Counted from the stretch's first letter, positions 15,962 through 24,312 are shown. The stretch: DNA of 27,392 nt from Candidatus Pelearchaeum sp. (GCA_015520425.1 WAQC01000145.1:1-27392); one strand, 5' to 3'. Made by a program: numbers and translations. The notes: generated by a model from the letters alone, not told the origin.

Positions 15962-16060
15962 ATGGCTAGGGGCAGCCAACCACCCACGCAGAGCGGCGGG
16001 GATGCGCGTAGGTTGATGCCTATTATCAAGGCGACAGAGGTGTTGCTTGATGTCCGATGA
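15962..16060 (+). CDS. Possible 32-codon upstream ORF overlapping the winged-helix gene
   Basis: A short ORF starting ATGGCTAGGGGC encodes 32 residues, including PPTQSGGDARRLMP and a tail KATEVLLDVR. Its TGA at 16058-16060 lies inside the next gene, an 11-nt overlap past the ATG at 16050, in another frame. The AGGAGA at 15951-15956 could be its Shine-Dalgarno. Against it, the TATA candidate at 15936-15945 would start transcription at about 15964-15967, just past this ATG, in which case the ORF would be untranslated. The purine-rich GAGGTG that serves the next gene lies inside its 3' end, so translational coupling is possible. No homologue is recognised. Confidence 0.35.
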   Translation: MARGSQPPTQSGGDARRLMPIIKATEVLLDVR

Positions 16061-16925
16061 AGAATTACTTTGGCTGGTAAGACATAAGGTGAGACGCCGC
16101 ATACTACTTGCGGTGGGTGAGGCGGGGCGGATAAGCGCCACATCCCTCAAGGAGAAGCTGGGAATAAGTACGGGCTCTCTATACTATAACCTACGCCAAC
16201 TAGCGCCGCTGATAACGCAAGACCAGAGAAGAAACTATATGCTAACGGAACAGGGTGAGAGAATCTATAGAGTGGTTACCCAACAGTCACCAGATACTGC
16301 TGCAATTAAACCACCAAGCAAGCTAATCACAACCCTCAGTAACATCTTTTTCCCTGTATGGTTATTCTCACCCATATATGAGAGCGCGGGCGCTTCAGCC
16401 ATAGTAGGAGGAACATCAATAGCTCTCATAATACTTCTCTTAGTTAATGCGCGATATGAACTTGTTTTACTTCATGCGGTAAGACCTGACAGTTTTTCTC
16501 TACAGTTTTTCGGCTTAAAGCTCTTGCTTACTTTAATCGCCGCACATGCTTATTTATCATTTGTTAGCTGGCTTCTGGGTGGGAGAGCACATACTTCAAA
16601 ACTAAGTACATACTTTAAGTCTCAGGATATTCTCCCAGCGTTGGCTGAGCATGGCCGCTTCTTAGCATGTATGATGGCGGCATTCCTTCCTATGGGCTTA
16701 CTTCCAGGCGTTACGATATTAGACCGCGTGTTTAAGCTGGGTTTATTGACAGGCGAGTATAGCTTCATAATTCGTGATGTGTTGCTGGTCATAAGCCAGA
16801 CTATTACAGTCTTGCTTCTCACCGCTGCTATAGCTTATGCTAAGAAACTTAGGTGGCAGAGCGCTTTGGCGGCGGCCTTCTCCTTCTTCTACCTCTCGTA
16901 TGGCGCAAGCTACTTCATAAGATAA
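16050..16925 (+). CDS. Winged-helix membrane protein
   Basis: A 291-aa protein that joins an N-terminal DNA-binding domain to a multi-pass membrane region. Residues about 1-75 form an ArsR-like winged helix: LVRHKVRRRILLAVGEAGRI, then SATSLKEKLGISTGSLYYNLRQL as the recognition helix, then the wing QRRNYMLTEQGERIY. Five or six hydrophobic segments follow from about residue 115 to the end. This architecture is common in archaea and may link a membrane signal to transcription; the signal is unknown. The ATG at 16050 is preferred over the TTG at 16047 because GAGGTG at 16037-16042 is spaced 7 nt from it. A possible short upstream ORF overlaps its start. Confidence 0.8.
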   Translation: MSDEELLWLVRHKVRRRILLAVGEAGRISATSLKEKLGISTGSLYYNLRQLAPLITQDQRRNYMLTEQGERIYRVVTQQSPDTAAIKPPSKLITTLSNIFFPVWLFSPIYESAGASAIVGGTSIALIILLLVNARYELVLLHAVRPDSFSLQFFGLKLLLTLIAAHAYLSFVSWLLGGRAHTSKLSTYFKSQDILPALAEHGRFLACMMAAFLPMGLLPGVTILDRVFKLGLLTGEYSFIIRDVLLVISQTITVLLLTAAIAYAKKLRWQSALAAAFSFFYLSYGASYFIR

Positions 16926-16953
16926 TATATGGAAAATATTTGTTGGAATTTTG

Positions 16954-17271
16954 CTAGCCAGCGCCCAGTATGAAGAATACGATGACTATGCCGTAGATTG
17001 CGATAGCCTCTGCGAAAGCCACTATGACAATTGCGAAGGTTCTGACCTCCGCTCTCTCTGCAGCCGCCGCTATCGCGGCAGAACCAGCGTGGCTTATAGC
17101 AACACCAGCTCCAAAGGCTGCCCCGAAGAAGGCTATAGCAGCGGCTATAACCTTAGAGCCGAAATCCGTCAAGGCAGCCTGCTGAGGCTGCTCTTGCGCA
17201 TTCGCTGGGACAAGCGCAAGCGCCGCGAGTATCAGCAGACCAAGTGGGAGGAGGTATCGCACTCTCATCAC
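16954..17271 (-). CDS. atpK: A-type ATP synthase subunit K (proteolipid)
   Basis: Rotor-ring proteolipid of the archaeal A-type ATP synthase, 105 aa with two mature membrane helices. Residues about 7-26 form an N-terminal hydrophobic leader ending in ANAQ that may be cleaved. Helix one (about 36-60) is rich in Gly/Ala (AAAIAFFGAAFGAGVAIS). Helix two holds IVIVAFAEAIAIYGIVI with Glu88 as the ion-carrying carboxylate. A GAGGT Shine-Dalgarno at 17283-17279 fits the GTG at 17271; the ATG at 17268 is the alternative. ATTTAAAT at 17311-17318 is its likely TATA box. No other ATPase subunit lies in the window, so it is separate from any main atp operon. Confidence 0.92.
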   Translation of the reverse strand: MMRVRYLLPLGLLILAALALVPANAQEQPQQAALTDFGSKVIAAAIAFFGAAFGAGVAISHAGSAAIAAAAERAEVRTFAIVIVAFAEAIAIYGIVIVFFILGAG

Positions 17272-17310
17272 ACTTTCAACCTCAAACGCTGGCAGAATGT
17301 TTCAGGGAGT

Positions 17311-17318
17311 ATTTAAAT
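17311..17318 (-). promoter_or_regulatory. Probable TATA box of atpK
   Basis: The self-complementary ATTTAAAT, in the context GGATTTAAATACTC on the minus strand, lies about 43 nt from the GTG at 17271. Transcription would start near 17287, just before the Shine-Dalgarno GAGGT. Confidence 0.5.
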
Positions 17319-17456
17319 CCAATTATGGAGTCGGGAGAGCGCACCAAACCACAGGCAGAAGAAGGCCGTAACTCCCACGCCAGGCTTGGGCGGATTAACC
17401 TAAGATAAGGACCGAGATAAGCCACTTACATTCACAGCCTCTTCCCTTTAAAATTC

Positions 17457-17705
17457 TTAATCGCCTCTAACCTCTCCTGATATGGGGTCTATCTTCAGCC
17501 GCAGCTTAATGCGTTTAGCTTTTGACAACAGTTTAGGCCTATGTTTAAACGAGAGCTCAACTATCCACAGCCCCTCTTCCCAGTGTGGCTCCATCCATGC
17601 ACGTTTTATCTGTACCTCGGATACCCTCCCATAGCTTGACTTGACATATTGTTTAGCTATTGTTACAGCGTCGTCATAATCTGCTACTATTGCCTGCTTC
17701 ACCAT
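17457..17705 (-). CDS. Small hypothetical protein, PepSY-like pattern
   Basis: An 82-aa soluble protein. It has an N-terminal helix DDAVTIAKQYVKSSYG, two strands VSEVQIKRAWMEP and LWIVELSFKH, and ends LKIDPISGEVRG. The order helix, strand, W-x-V-x-L strand, then I-D-x-x-(S/T)-G-E-V is the pattern of PepSY-type domains, which often inhibit or sense peptidases. This is a pattern resemblance only. It starts with an ATG 44 nt downstream of the EPSP synthase stop and may be the last gene of the aromatic operon. Nothing about its sequence suggests an enzyme. An AT-rich stretch follows its stop. Confidence 0.65.
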   Translation of the reverse strand: MVKQAIVADYDDAVTIAKQYVKSSYGRVSEVQIKRAWMEPHWEEGLWIVELSFKHRPKLLSKAKRIKLRLKIDPISGEVRGD

Positions 17706-17749
17706 AGCTGGCTTAGTAATTATTGTTGGCAGACGGATAAGAGTTGAGC

Positions 17750-19048
17750 CTAAAATGTTCGGATTTCGGCGCCGAGTTTAGCTAGGTCGTTTATAAAGCC
17801 TGGATAAGAAACACTCGCTGATTCTGCCCCAGTTATTCGCAGCCCTCTCTTGCACGCTAGGCCGAGTATGGTGAAGGCCATGAAAAGCCTATGGTCGTTG
17901 TGAGAGTCTATCGTTACACCACCTTCAGGCTGTTCTAGTCCAGTTATTTCTAGGCCGTCTTCAAGAATCTTAGTTTTAACTCCTAGCTTTGTTAGCTCGT
18001 TGGCTATTGTCTGAATTCTGTCGCTCTCTTTGAGACGTGCATGTGCTACATCTCTTAAGATGCTGGTTCCAGGTGTGGCTGCGGCCATTACAGCGGCTAC
18101 GGGCAACAGGTCGGGGGAGTCGCGTAGCTTTATTTCAACTGGCTTACGCGTACCTCTTCCCTCAACTATTACTCCATCAGATAACCAACTCACGTTAGCG
18201 CCCATCTTTGACGCTATGTCAAGGATAGCTGCGTCAGCTTGGGGTAGATTCTTATCCAACCCCTTTAACGTAATGCTTCCATCAGAGAGGTATGCCGCGG
18301 CCACGTGGAATGAGGCTGAGCCGAAGTCTCCTGGAACTCTAAACTCAGCCGCTTTAAGACCTCTCTGATGCCCTACAACATAGAGTGTATAGCCACTTCT
18401 CTCAACGCATCCTCCAAATCGCTCTATCATCGCTATAGTTGCGTCTATGTAGGGTTTGGAAACAGGCTCACCCTCTACGCGCAGCGTTATTATACCGTCT
18501 GCTCTCTGTCCCGCTATGAGTATTGCGGAGATGAACTGTGATGACTGCCAGCCTATTATGCTGGTCTCACCGCCTCTTATGCCACCGCCCCTAACTATTA
18601 TCGGCGCGGTTCCATCACCTTTAGATGACCAGCAATTAACGCCCAGCTTTATAAGAGCGTTCAAAAGGGCACCCATAGGCCGTCGTCTGAGGCTCTCATC
18701 ACCTGTGATGATTGTATAACCCGTTTCAGCTAAGGCAGCTATAGCAGTAAAGAAACGCAACGTTGTTCCAGAGTTTTCTGCGTTTATAACGTCCTCAGGG
18801 CAGCTTAGACGTTTGCGTCCATCAATAATGAATAGATAATTAGGATTATCCTTTTTTATCTTTATGTTGGCTCCTAGCTGTTTTGCAGCTTGTATTGTTG
18901 CCTCAGTATCTCTTGATATTAGTGGTCTTTCTATATGTGATTCTCCTTCTGCAAGCAACGCTAGAGCTATAGCTCGGTGGGTATAGCTCTTGCTAGGAGG
19001 CACGGCTACCTCGCCATCAACACGTGTTTTTCTTATCTCGGTTATCAA
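17750..19048 (-). CDS. aroA: EPSP synthase (3-phosphoshikimate 1-carboxyvinyltransferase)
   Basis: Transfers the enolpyruvyl group of PEP to shikimate 3-phosphate, the penultimate step to chorismate; 432 aa, full length. VPPSKSYTHRA at 16-26 gives Lys20, Ser21 and Arg25 of the substrate site. NSGTTLRF at 92-99, GWQSSQFISAIL, RDSPDLLPVAAVMAA, RLKESDR and the late DHRLFMAF are all present, including the catalytic Asp in the SPDLLP segment. The start is a TTG at 19048 whose last bases form a TTGA overlap with the shikimate kinase stop. It is the last recognised enzyme of the lysC-aro operon; chorismate synthase is not in the window. Confidence 0.96.
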   Translation of the reverse strand: MITEIRKTRVDGEVAVPPSKSYTHRAIALALLAEGESHIERPLISRDTEATIQAAKQLGANIKIKKDNPNYLFIIDGRKRLSCPEDVINAENSGTTLRFFTAIAALAETGYTIITGDESLRRRPMGALLNALIKLGVNCWSSKGDGTAPIIVRGGGIRGGETSIIGWQSSQFISAILIAGQRADGIITLRVEGEPVSKPYIDATIAMIERFGGCVERSGYTLYVVGHQRGLKAAEFRVPGDFGSASFHVAAAYLSDGSITLKGLDKNLPQADAAILDIASKMGANVSWLSDGVIVEGRGTRKPVEIKLRDSPDLLPVAAVMAAATPGTSILRDVAHARLKESDRIQTIANELTKLGVKTKILEDGLEITGLEQPEGGVTIDSHNDHRLFMAFTILGLACKRGLRITGAESASVSYPGFINDLAKLGAEIRTF

Positions 19049-19914
19049 AGCCCGCCACCAGTTACTACGCGTTTATTGCTTACCTGAGCAACAATCACAG
19101 TACCACCATACTCTTCCATAGCTTCTCTAACATTATCTACCTTGTCTTCCGCGCATATTGCAGCCGTCGCGGGACCTGTTCCAGATAGCCCAGCGCCCAA
19201 GGCACCAGCTCTTAACGCGGCTACTGCTGGTTCTGCTGGGATGGAGAGCGCTACCGCATGGAGTAATCCGTTTAGCGTCATCGCGTCCCAGTACCTATCC
19301 TCTAATGCGAGTCTAAACGCCTCCTCAATCAACCTCTTCATAGGATATAACAACTCCTTCCTAAAGTTACGCGTGAATATCCTTTGCCGTTCAGGTACGT
19401 GTATGACCGCATAGAGCACATCGCGTATCTCAACCCGTTTTAGAAGTTTTCTGCGCATGTTATCGGTTATTACAAGCCCTCCAAGCATACATGCAGCAGC
19501 ATCATCCATAGCTCCTGTAATTGATGTCCCTGATCTTAAGGAGGCCTCCGCAACTAGGGGTAAGAGTTCCTCGTCTTGCATCCTAGCTCCTAGAGCATCA
19601 AGAACAGCGCAAGCGATAGCTACTGCCGAGGAGCTGGAGCTCTTGAGCCCCACAGCTACAGGAATATTGGAGGAAGTTCTTATCAGAGCCCCAACTTCCG
19701 TTAAGCCTAGCCTCTCGGCAATAATTCTAAAAACTTCACGCGCTAGGGAAGAATCTTCAACATTATTCTCAGATTTTAAAACAACTTCTTGAGTTTTATC
19801 GGTTATCTCCACATGGGCTTCGGTGTATAGGTCTATACCTAAAGCCGCCCCGCGGCATGCGGCTATTGCATTAACTATTGATACAGCACCGAAGGCTTTT
19901 GCGTATCCTTTCAC
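19045..19914 (-). CDS. Archaeal shikimate kinase (GHMP superfamily)
   Basis: Phosphorylates shikimate with ATP; 289 aa. It is the archaeal kinase of the GHMP (galactokinase/homoserine kinase) superfamily, unrelated to bacterial AroK. The ATP-binding motif IPVAVGLKSSSSSAVAIA lies at about 84-101 and the C-terminal glycine-rich loop is GALGAGLSGTGPATAAI. The start is a GTG at 19914 overlapping the AroE stop as GTGA, and its end overlaps the EPSP synthase start by 4 nt. Placement between AroE and EPSP synthase separates it from homoserine kinase, which has the same fold. Confidence 0.93.
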   Translation of the reverse strand: MKGYAKAFGAVSIVNAIAACRGAALGIDLYTEAHVEITDKTQEVVLKSENNVEDSSLAREVFRIIAERLGLTEVGALIRTSSNIPVAVGLKSSSSSAVAIACAVLDALGARMQDEELLPLVAEASLRSGTSITGAMDDAAACMLGGLVITDNMRRKLLKRVEIRDVLYAVIHVPERQRIFTRNFRKELLYPMKRLIEEAFRLALEDRYWDAMTLNGLLHAVALSIPAEPAVAALRAGALGAGLSGTGPATAAICAEDKVDNVREAMEEYGGTVIVAQVSNKRVVTGGGL

Positions 19915-20786
19915 TTTCTAAACCTCCTCAACTCGCTTCGTGCGGCTCTCATCATGATATCACGTGGCGCGCGCTTACCGAACCATATGTGATAGGCTTC
20001 TTCCGCTTGCGCTACAAGCATCGCCAACCCACCAACTGTATGTGCTCTTTTGCGCTTAGCAGACCTAAGAAGTATAGTCTCTTCTGGATTATAGACCATA
20101 TCAAATACGATAGCCCCTTGCGGTATTAGTGAAGAATCTATTGGTGTGCTCTTAACATTTGGATACATTCCTACTGGTGTTGCGTTTATTATAACTCTAC
20201 TTTTTTCAAGGATGTTGTTCAGTTTGGAGTCTTGGAAGCTTATGATTTCTACGTCAATACCACGGCTTGTGGCAAATCTCAGCATCTCGCGCATTCTCTT
20301 CTTACTTCGGCCGACGAAGGTTTGTTTATGTATGGATAGTTCTCTGAGCGCTATGGCGGCGGCTCTGGCAGCTCCTCCACATCCGAGGACAACAGCCTTG
20401 CCACCAGCGAGTTTAAATGGCTTAAGCACCCTCATAACGGCCAGCATATCCGTATTATAGCCAACCAGCCCGTCATCAGCTACATGAACTGTATTGACGG
20501 CTCCTACTTCCTCCGCAGACTCATCAAGCGAATCTAGATACCGCATAATACTGACTTTATGAGGTATTGTTACGTTAATACCTCCGAAAGGAAGGAGGCG
20601 AAGAGTTCTGACGAATTGTGGGAGCTCACCACTCGCTACGCGTATGGCGGCGTATATGCTATCCCACAAACCAACTTCTCTGAAGACCGCATTAAACATG
20701 GCTGGCGATACTGAGTGCTCTATAGGATCTCCAATAACACCGTATATTCTCCCCCTATTCTTCATTCCTTCTTTGTCCATGCCCAT
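19911..20786 (-). CDS. aroE: Shikimate dehydrogenase
   Basis: Reduces 3-dehydroshikimate to shikimate with NADPH; 291 aa. YGVIGDPIEHSVSPAMFN at 15-32 holds the shikimate-binding Ser25 and Ser27. NVTIPHK at 71-77 carries catalytic Lys77, and GYNTDM at 109-114 holds Asp113. The Rossmann loop is VLGCGGAARAA (133-143). A strong GAGGAGG Shine-Dalgarno with an 8-nt spacer selects the ATG at 20786; the ATG at 20765, which would form an ATGA overlap with aroD, lacks such a site. The gene therefore overlaps aroD by 25 nt. Confidence 0.95.
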   Translation of the reverse strand: MGMDKEGMKNRGRIYGVIGDPIEHSVSPAMFNAVFREVGLWDSIYAAIRVASGELPQFVRTLRLLPFGGINVTIPHKVSIMRYLDSLDESAEEVGAVNTVHVADDGLVGYNTDMLAVMRVLKPFKLAGGKAVVLGCGGAARAAAIALRELSIHKQTFVGRSKKRMREMLRFATSRGIDVEIISFQDSKLNNILEKSRVIINATPVGMYPNVKSTPIDSSLIPQGAIVFDMVYNPEETILLRSAKRKRAHTVGGLAMLVAQAEEAYHIWFGKRAPRDIMMRAARSELRRFRK

Positions 20787-21445
20787 TCTCTAAGCCTCCT
20801 CATCTCTTCCAGCTCAATCTGCCCCTTCGCTGTAGTCCTTCCTCCAAGAGCTACATACATGATAGGCGCTCCAGCGCATACCGCGAGCAGGCGCGTTACT
20901 CTGCCAGAGTCACCCATGCAGAAAGCCACTAAGCGCTCAGGCGAATAGTAGGCATATAGCTTGACCACGCGTAGATTATCTTCTTCACAGCTTGAGAGCG
21001 TAACTATCTTAGCTACATCACCTATAGTGAGAGCCTTTTCACAGAGGTTTCTGAGAAAATCCTGTTCAGGTGTTCTGGCGTAGTCATGCCACGAGATTAT
21101 TATTTTCACATCTTCTCGCCTTATGCTATCTATAAGACCTGGTGTCGCCGCGTCAAGCTCCACATCAACATAAGCTGGCGATATTCTACATAGCTTTGTT
21201 AGTAGTGATACCCTGTGGGCTTCATCTCCGACGTACAGCCCTCCCTGGTTTTTGGGTCTGAGAGTTATTATGAGCTTGTCTGCGTATGGTTTGAGCATCC
21301 TCGCCAGCTTCTCTGGCTCTATTAGTTTTAGGTAGTCAAGCCTCGCCTCAACCAGCTCGGCGCCAGCGTCTAGGGCTTCAGCTATTCTATACGACAGTTC
21401 TTCAACATTATTGCCGTAGGTTGATACGCAGAGTCTCGTCTTCAT
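20762..21445 (-). CDS. aroD: Type I 3-dehydroquinate dehydratase
   Basis: Dehydrates 3-dehydroquinate through a Schiff base; 227 aa TIM barrel, the short archaeal size. The N-terminal LCVSTYG, ELVEARLDYL (31-40), LIITLRPKNQGG (58-69), the catalytic His120 in SWHDY and the Schiff-base Lys146 in VAKIVTL are all visible. It starts 3 nt after the DHQ synthase II stop and overlaps aroE at the other end, as expected in a co-translated series. Nothing is missing. Confidence 0.94.
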   Translation of the reverse strand: MKTRLCVSTYGNNVEELSYRIAEALDAGAELVEARLDYLKLIEPEKLARMLKPYADKLIITLRPKNQGGLYVGDEAHRVSLLTKLCRISPAYVDVELDAATPGLIDSIRREDVKIIISWHDYARTPEQDFLRNLCEKALTIGDVAKIVTLSSCEEDNLRVVKLYAYYSPERLVAFCMGDSGRVTRLLAVCAGAPIMYVALGGRTTAKGQIELEEMRRLREWAWTKKE

Positions 21446-21448
21446 CCT

Positions 21449-22468
21449 TCAACGCTCTATAATCATCTCATCTACAGCCATTCCGAAGTGCCTTGCTTTC
21501 TCAGGGGCTATGTGGCAGAGTATTCTATCGCCTTCCTTTAGCTCGGTTACAGGTATGAGCCTATGGTCTGGTGTTATGAATCTTATTGTTTCTGCGTTTT
21601 GGACGGTTACTGCTCCCCAGCTCTCCCCTACTCGCGCTCTTACAAGCCGCATAGGCCTGCGCTCAACCTTAGCTCTTCCTACAGCGGCTATGCGCGTCTT
21701 CCCCTTACTACTGACCACCAACACCCTATCACCAGCACCTATCTCAGAGAGATACTTCGTCTTACCATCTGGCATAAGGACGTAGCTATGGACAGCACCA
21801 GCATTTACTCTAAACGGCCTCGGCGATGTGAAGGCAGAACCTACTGATTCGTTATGTATTAAGAAGAACATGCGCGCCATGCTTCCTACTAGAAGTCCTT
21901 CACCATATTCAAGAACAGATACAGTATCTACGCATACCCGATCACCCATTCCCACGTCCTTTATTTCCTCAGCCACAGCTTCATCAAGTTTGAGTTGTAT
22001 TGGTGCTTTGGCCACGTCATTAAGCAGCTCCAGCTCATCTTCATTTGCTACTCTTACAACTACGCCATCAACGCCCTGTTCAAGTATTCCGAACATGAGC
22101 TCAACCTCAGAAGGGGAGCTCGTCTCGGCTATCACATCTATCTTAAGCCCGCGCTTCATGGCGATAAGGTTCTCCAGCGGAATTATCTTCCAATCTCCAG
22201 CTCTGACATGCACCTCTCCAGCCCCAGCCTTGCCTAGCTCAACCACACGCTCAAGGTCAGTGGGCTTCTTTACATGCACAACTGGGACATCCACCCTTCT
22301 ACCGTCTGCGGTTAGCTTGAGCCGCCTCCCAGATTCCTCCAGATAGATTATAGCGTCTCTTGGTGCCTGTTCTAGGCTTCCGACCAGAAACTCCCTAAAC
22401 CCCAACCTCGTTGCCTTCTGCGCGAGCTGCTCATCCCATTTCCCGAATGCTATAATTACCCGCTTCAT
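21449..22468 (-). CDS. aroB': Archaeal 3-dehydroquinate synthase II
   Basis: Oxidatively deaminates and cyclises 2-amino-3,7-dideoxy-D-threo-hept-6-ulosonate to 3-dehydroquinate using NAD. It is the archaeal replacement for bacterial AroB; 339 aa, slightly shorter than some homologues. Family features include VIIAFGKWDEQLAQKATRLG at the N-terminus, DVIAETSSPSEVELMFGILEQG, VGMGDRVCVDTVSVLEYGEGLLVGS and the segment RPFRVNAGAVHSYVLMPDGKTKYLSE. The C-terminal part (FITPDHRLIPVTELKEGDRIL) is beta-rich. The ATG overlaps the ADH synthase stop as ATGA. Only archaea and a few bacteria carry this gene. Confidence 0.95.
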   Translation of the reverse strand: MKRVIIAFGKWDEQLAQKATRLGFREFLVGSLEQAPRDAIIYLEESGRRLKLTADGRRVDVPVVHVKKPTDLERVVELGKAGAGEVHVRAGDWKIIPLENLIAMKRGLKIDVIAETSSPSEVELMFGILEQGVDGVVVRVANEDELELLNDVAKAPIQLKLDEAVAEEIKDVGMGDRVCVDTVSVLEYGEGLLVGSMARMFFLIHNESVGSAFTSPRPFRVNAGAVHSYVLMPDGKTKYLSEIGAGDRVLVVSSKGKTRIAAVGRAKVERRPMRLVRARVGESWGAVTVQNAETIRFITPDHRLIPVTELKEGDRILCHIAPEKARHFGMAVDEMIIER

Positions 22469-23247
22469 ACTACTTGCAGAGCCTCCTCAGGCTTCTTGCC
22501 GTTGAAGATAACCTCGCGGAGAGCCTTTACAATCTGCTTAGGCCTGCTGTGCTGGAAGACATTTCTACCGAATGTTATTCCCATGCCACCGCCTTGGATG
22601 ACTGCCCACGCTAGCCTGAGAACATCCTCGTCGCGCTCCATCTTCGGCCCGCCAGCAGCTACCACGGGAACAGGGCAGCTCTTGACGACTTTCCTAATCT
22701 CACTAGGCTCAGCCGACGGCATGGGGGTCTTTACTATGTCAGCCCCCAGCTCAGCACCCACGCGAGCCACATGCGCTATCGCAAAGGGGTCGCGGGCATC
22801 CTTGATATTAGGGCCACGCGGATACATCATAGCGATAAAAGGTATCTGCAAGTCATCGCAAACATCTGCGATTCTCCCCAACTTGGATAGCATATCGGCA
22901 TCATCCTCACCGCCTATATTTACATGGACCGAGACAGCATCAACGCCTAGTCTTATTGCCTCGGCTATTGAAGCTACCTGGACTTTCCAGTTAGGCTTGC
23001 TGCTGAGCTTCGTGCTTGCCGACATATGCATTATTGCTCCAACCTTCAGGGGGCGTGGAAGCGTTCTAAAGATTCCCTTATGGGCGAGCAGAGCCGTCAC
23101 GCCCGCATCCTCAAGCATAAACATCATATCATGGATGTTCTCAAGACCAGCGATGGGGCCCTCACTTACACCATGGTCCATGGGTATGCAAAGCATTTTG
23201 CCGTTCTCGGTTATTCTCGCTAGGCGGACCTGTTTTCCGAAGACCAT
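22465..23247 (-). CDS. aroA': ADH synthase (class I aldolase-like, archaeal AroA')
   Basis: Condenses L-aspartate 4-semialdehyde with 6-deoxy-5-ketofructose 1-phosphate to 2-amino-3,7-dideoxy-D-threo-hept-6-ulosonate, the first committed step of the archaeal aromatic route; 260 aa. The FbaB/DhnA-type fold shows LCIPMDHGVSEGPIAG (Asp24 in PMDHG), MMYPRGP (Tyr142) and the Schiff-base lysine in GADIVKTPMPS (Lys173). The C-terminal phosphate site is GITFGRNVFQH. Plain fructose-bisphosphate aldolase is the alternative fold-mate, but adjacency to DHQ synthase II settles it. It starts 9 nt after asd, whose product is its substrate. The GAGGTG Shine-Dalgarno is 10 nt from this ATG, longer than usual. 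Confidence 0.93.
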   Translation of the reverse strand: MVFGKQVRLARITENGKMLCIPMDHGVSEGPIAGLENIHDMMFMLEDAGVTALLAHKGIFRTLPRPLKVGAIMHMSASTKLSSKPNWKVQVASIAEAIRLGVDAVSVHVNIGGEDDADMLSKLGRIADVCDDLQIPFIAMMYPRGPNIKDARDPFAIAHVARVGAELGADIVKTPMPSAEPSEIRKVVKSCPVPVVAAGGPKMERDEDVLRLAWAVIQGGGMGITFGRNVFQHSRPKQIVKALREVIFNGKKPEEALQVV

Positions 23248-23256
23248 AGCATTAGG

Positions 23257-24312
23257 TCACCTCAGCATACCATAATGATGGGCGAGCTCTGCCGTGAGTA
23301 TAGCAACGCCTGCTGCGCCTCGTATTAGGTTGTGGCTTAGGAGTAGTAGGTTTAGTGTTGTTGGCCTCTTTCCCTGCCTTACTCTGCCCACCGTAACGCT
23401 CATCCCTGGCACCGTCCCCGCGTCGGCGTCTATCCTAGGCTGTGGCCTGTCCTGTTCTTCTCTCACGATTATTGGCCTACGCGGAGCTGTTGGCAGGTTA
23501 AGCTCCTGCGGCACGGAGGCAAACTCGGCCAAGACAGATTTGGCTTCATCCACGTTTATCGGCCGCTCCGTCTCTATATGCAGAGACTCAAGATGACCAT
23601 CTATCGTCGGAACGCGCGTGCATGTGGTTTCTATCTCTAATGATGCTGGTTTTACTATGCTATTCTCAAGATTTCCGAGTATCTTTAGGGTTTCTATCTC
23701 TACCTTCTTTTCCTCGCCAGAGATGTATGGTATGACGTTTCCCATTATTGAGAGTGAAGGAACCCCTGGATAGCCTGCGCCAGATACTGCCTGCATAGTA
23801 GTTACAACGGCTTTTTTGATGTTGTACGTCTTGTGGAGCGGGTATAGGGTTAGCGCAAGCCCTACGGTAGTGCAGTTCGGCGTTGTTACTATGAACCCAT
23901 CCCAACCACGTCTTTTTCTCTGGAGCTCCACCAGCTTCAGATGCCCTGGATTAACCTCAGGTATTATGAGCGGTACATCCTCATCCATCCTATGCGCTGA
24001 GGCGTCACTTACCACTGGAAAGCCTGACTTAGCAAAGCTCGGCTCAACCTCGCGCGCAGCCTCAGTGGGAAGACAGGAGAATACAAAATCAGCATCCACA
24101 TACTTCGGCTCCGTAGGAACTACCTCCATCTCAGCTATCTCCTTAGGCGGGTCTGGGGCTTCGCCTCTGACAGCTTCTACATACTTCTTGCCTATAGACT
24201 CCTTGCCCGTAAGCGTTGCTATCTTAAACCAAGGATGCCGCGCTAGCAGTTTTATGTAGTGCTGTCCCACCAGTCCAGTTGCTCCCAGTATAGCAACCTT
24301 AAGCTGCTTCAT
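23257..24312 (-). CDS. asd: Aspartate-semialdehyde dehydrogenase
   Basis: Reduces L-aspartyl phosphate to L-aspartate 4-semialdehyde with NADPH; 351 aa. AILGATGLVGQHYIKLL (7-23) is the NADP-binding loop. TTPNCTT at 143-149 holds the catalytic Cys147, and RVPTIDGHLES at 233-243 gives the acid/base His240. QAVSGAGYPGVPS is also characteristic of the archaeal/fungal-type branch. A GGAGGTA Shine-Dalgarno lies 4 nt before the ATG at 24312, inside the end of lysC (14-nt overlap). In archaea lacking DAHP synthase, the product feeds aromatic biosynthesis as well as threonine, methionine and lysine, which explains its place directly before ADH synthase. Confidence 0.96.
   Translation of the reverse strand: MKQLKVAILGATGLVGQHYIKLLARHPWFKIATLTGKESIGKKYVEAVRGEAPDPPKEIAEMEVVPTEPKYVDADFVFSCLPTEAAREVEPSFAKSGFPVVSDASAHRMDEDVPLIIPEVNPGHLKLVELQRKRRGWDGFIVTTPNCTTVGLALTLYPLHKTYNIKKAVVTTMQAVSGAGYPGVPSLSIMGNVIPYISGEEKKVEIETLKILGNLENSIVKPASLEIETTCTRVPTIDGHLESLHIETERPINVDEAKSVLAEFASVPQELNLPTAPRRPIIVREEQDRPQPRIDADAGTVPGMSVTVGRVRQGKRPTTLNLLLLSHNLIRGAAGVAILTAELAHHYGMLR

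Noticed and set aside
17320..17456. tRNA or structured RNA between atpK and the end of the aromatic operon
   Set aside because: GGGAG/CTCCC and CGCC/GGCG pairs exist, but no cloverleaf, anticodon arm or T-loop sequence can be fitted.
23222..23252. Mini-ORF from an ATG at 23252, five bases upstream of and out of frame with the ADH synthase start
   Set aside because: The GAGGTG is ideally spaced from it, but it has only ten codons with no special composition. It is more likely chance, with the true start at 23247.
22496..23275. Plus-strand ORF of about 260 codons opposite ADH synthase
   Set aside because: It is a shadow of a conserved enzyme on the minus strand; its translation shows no domain and low-complexity Ser/Thr composition.
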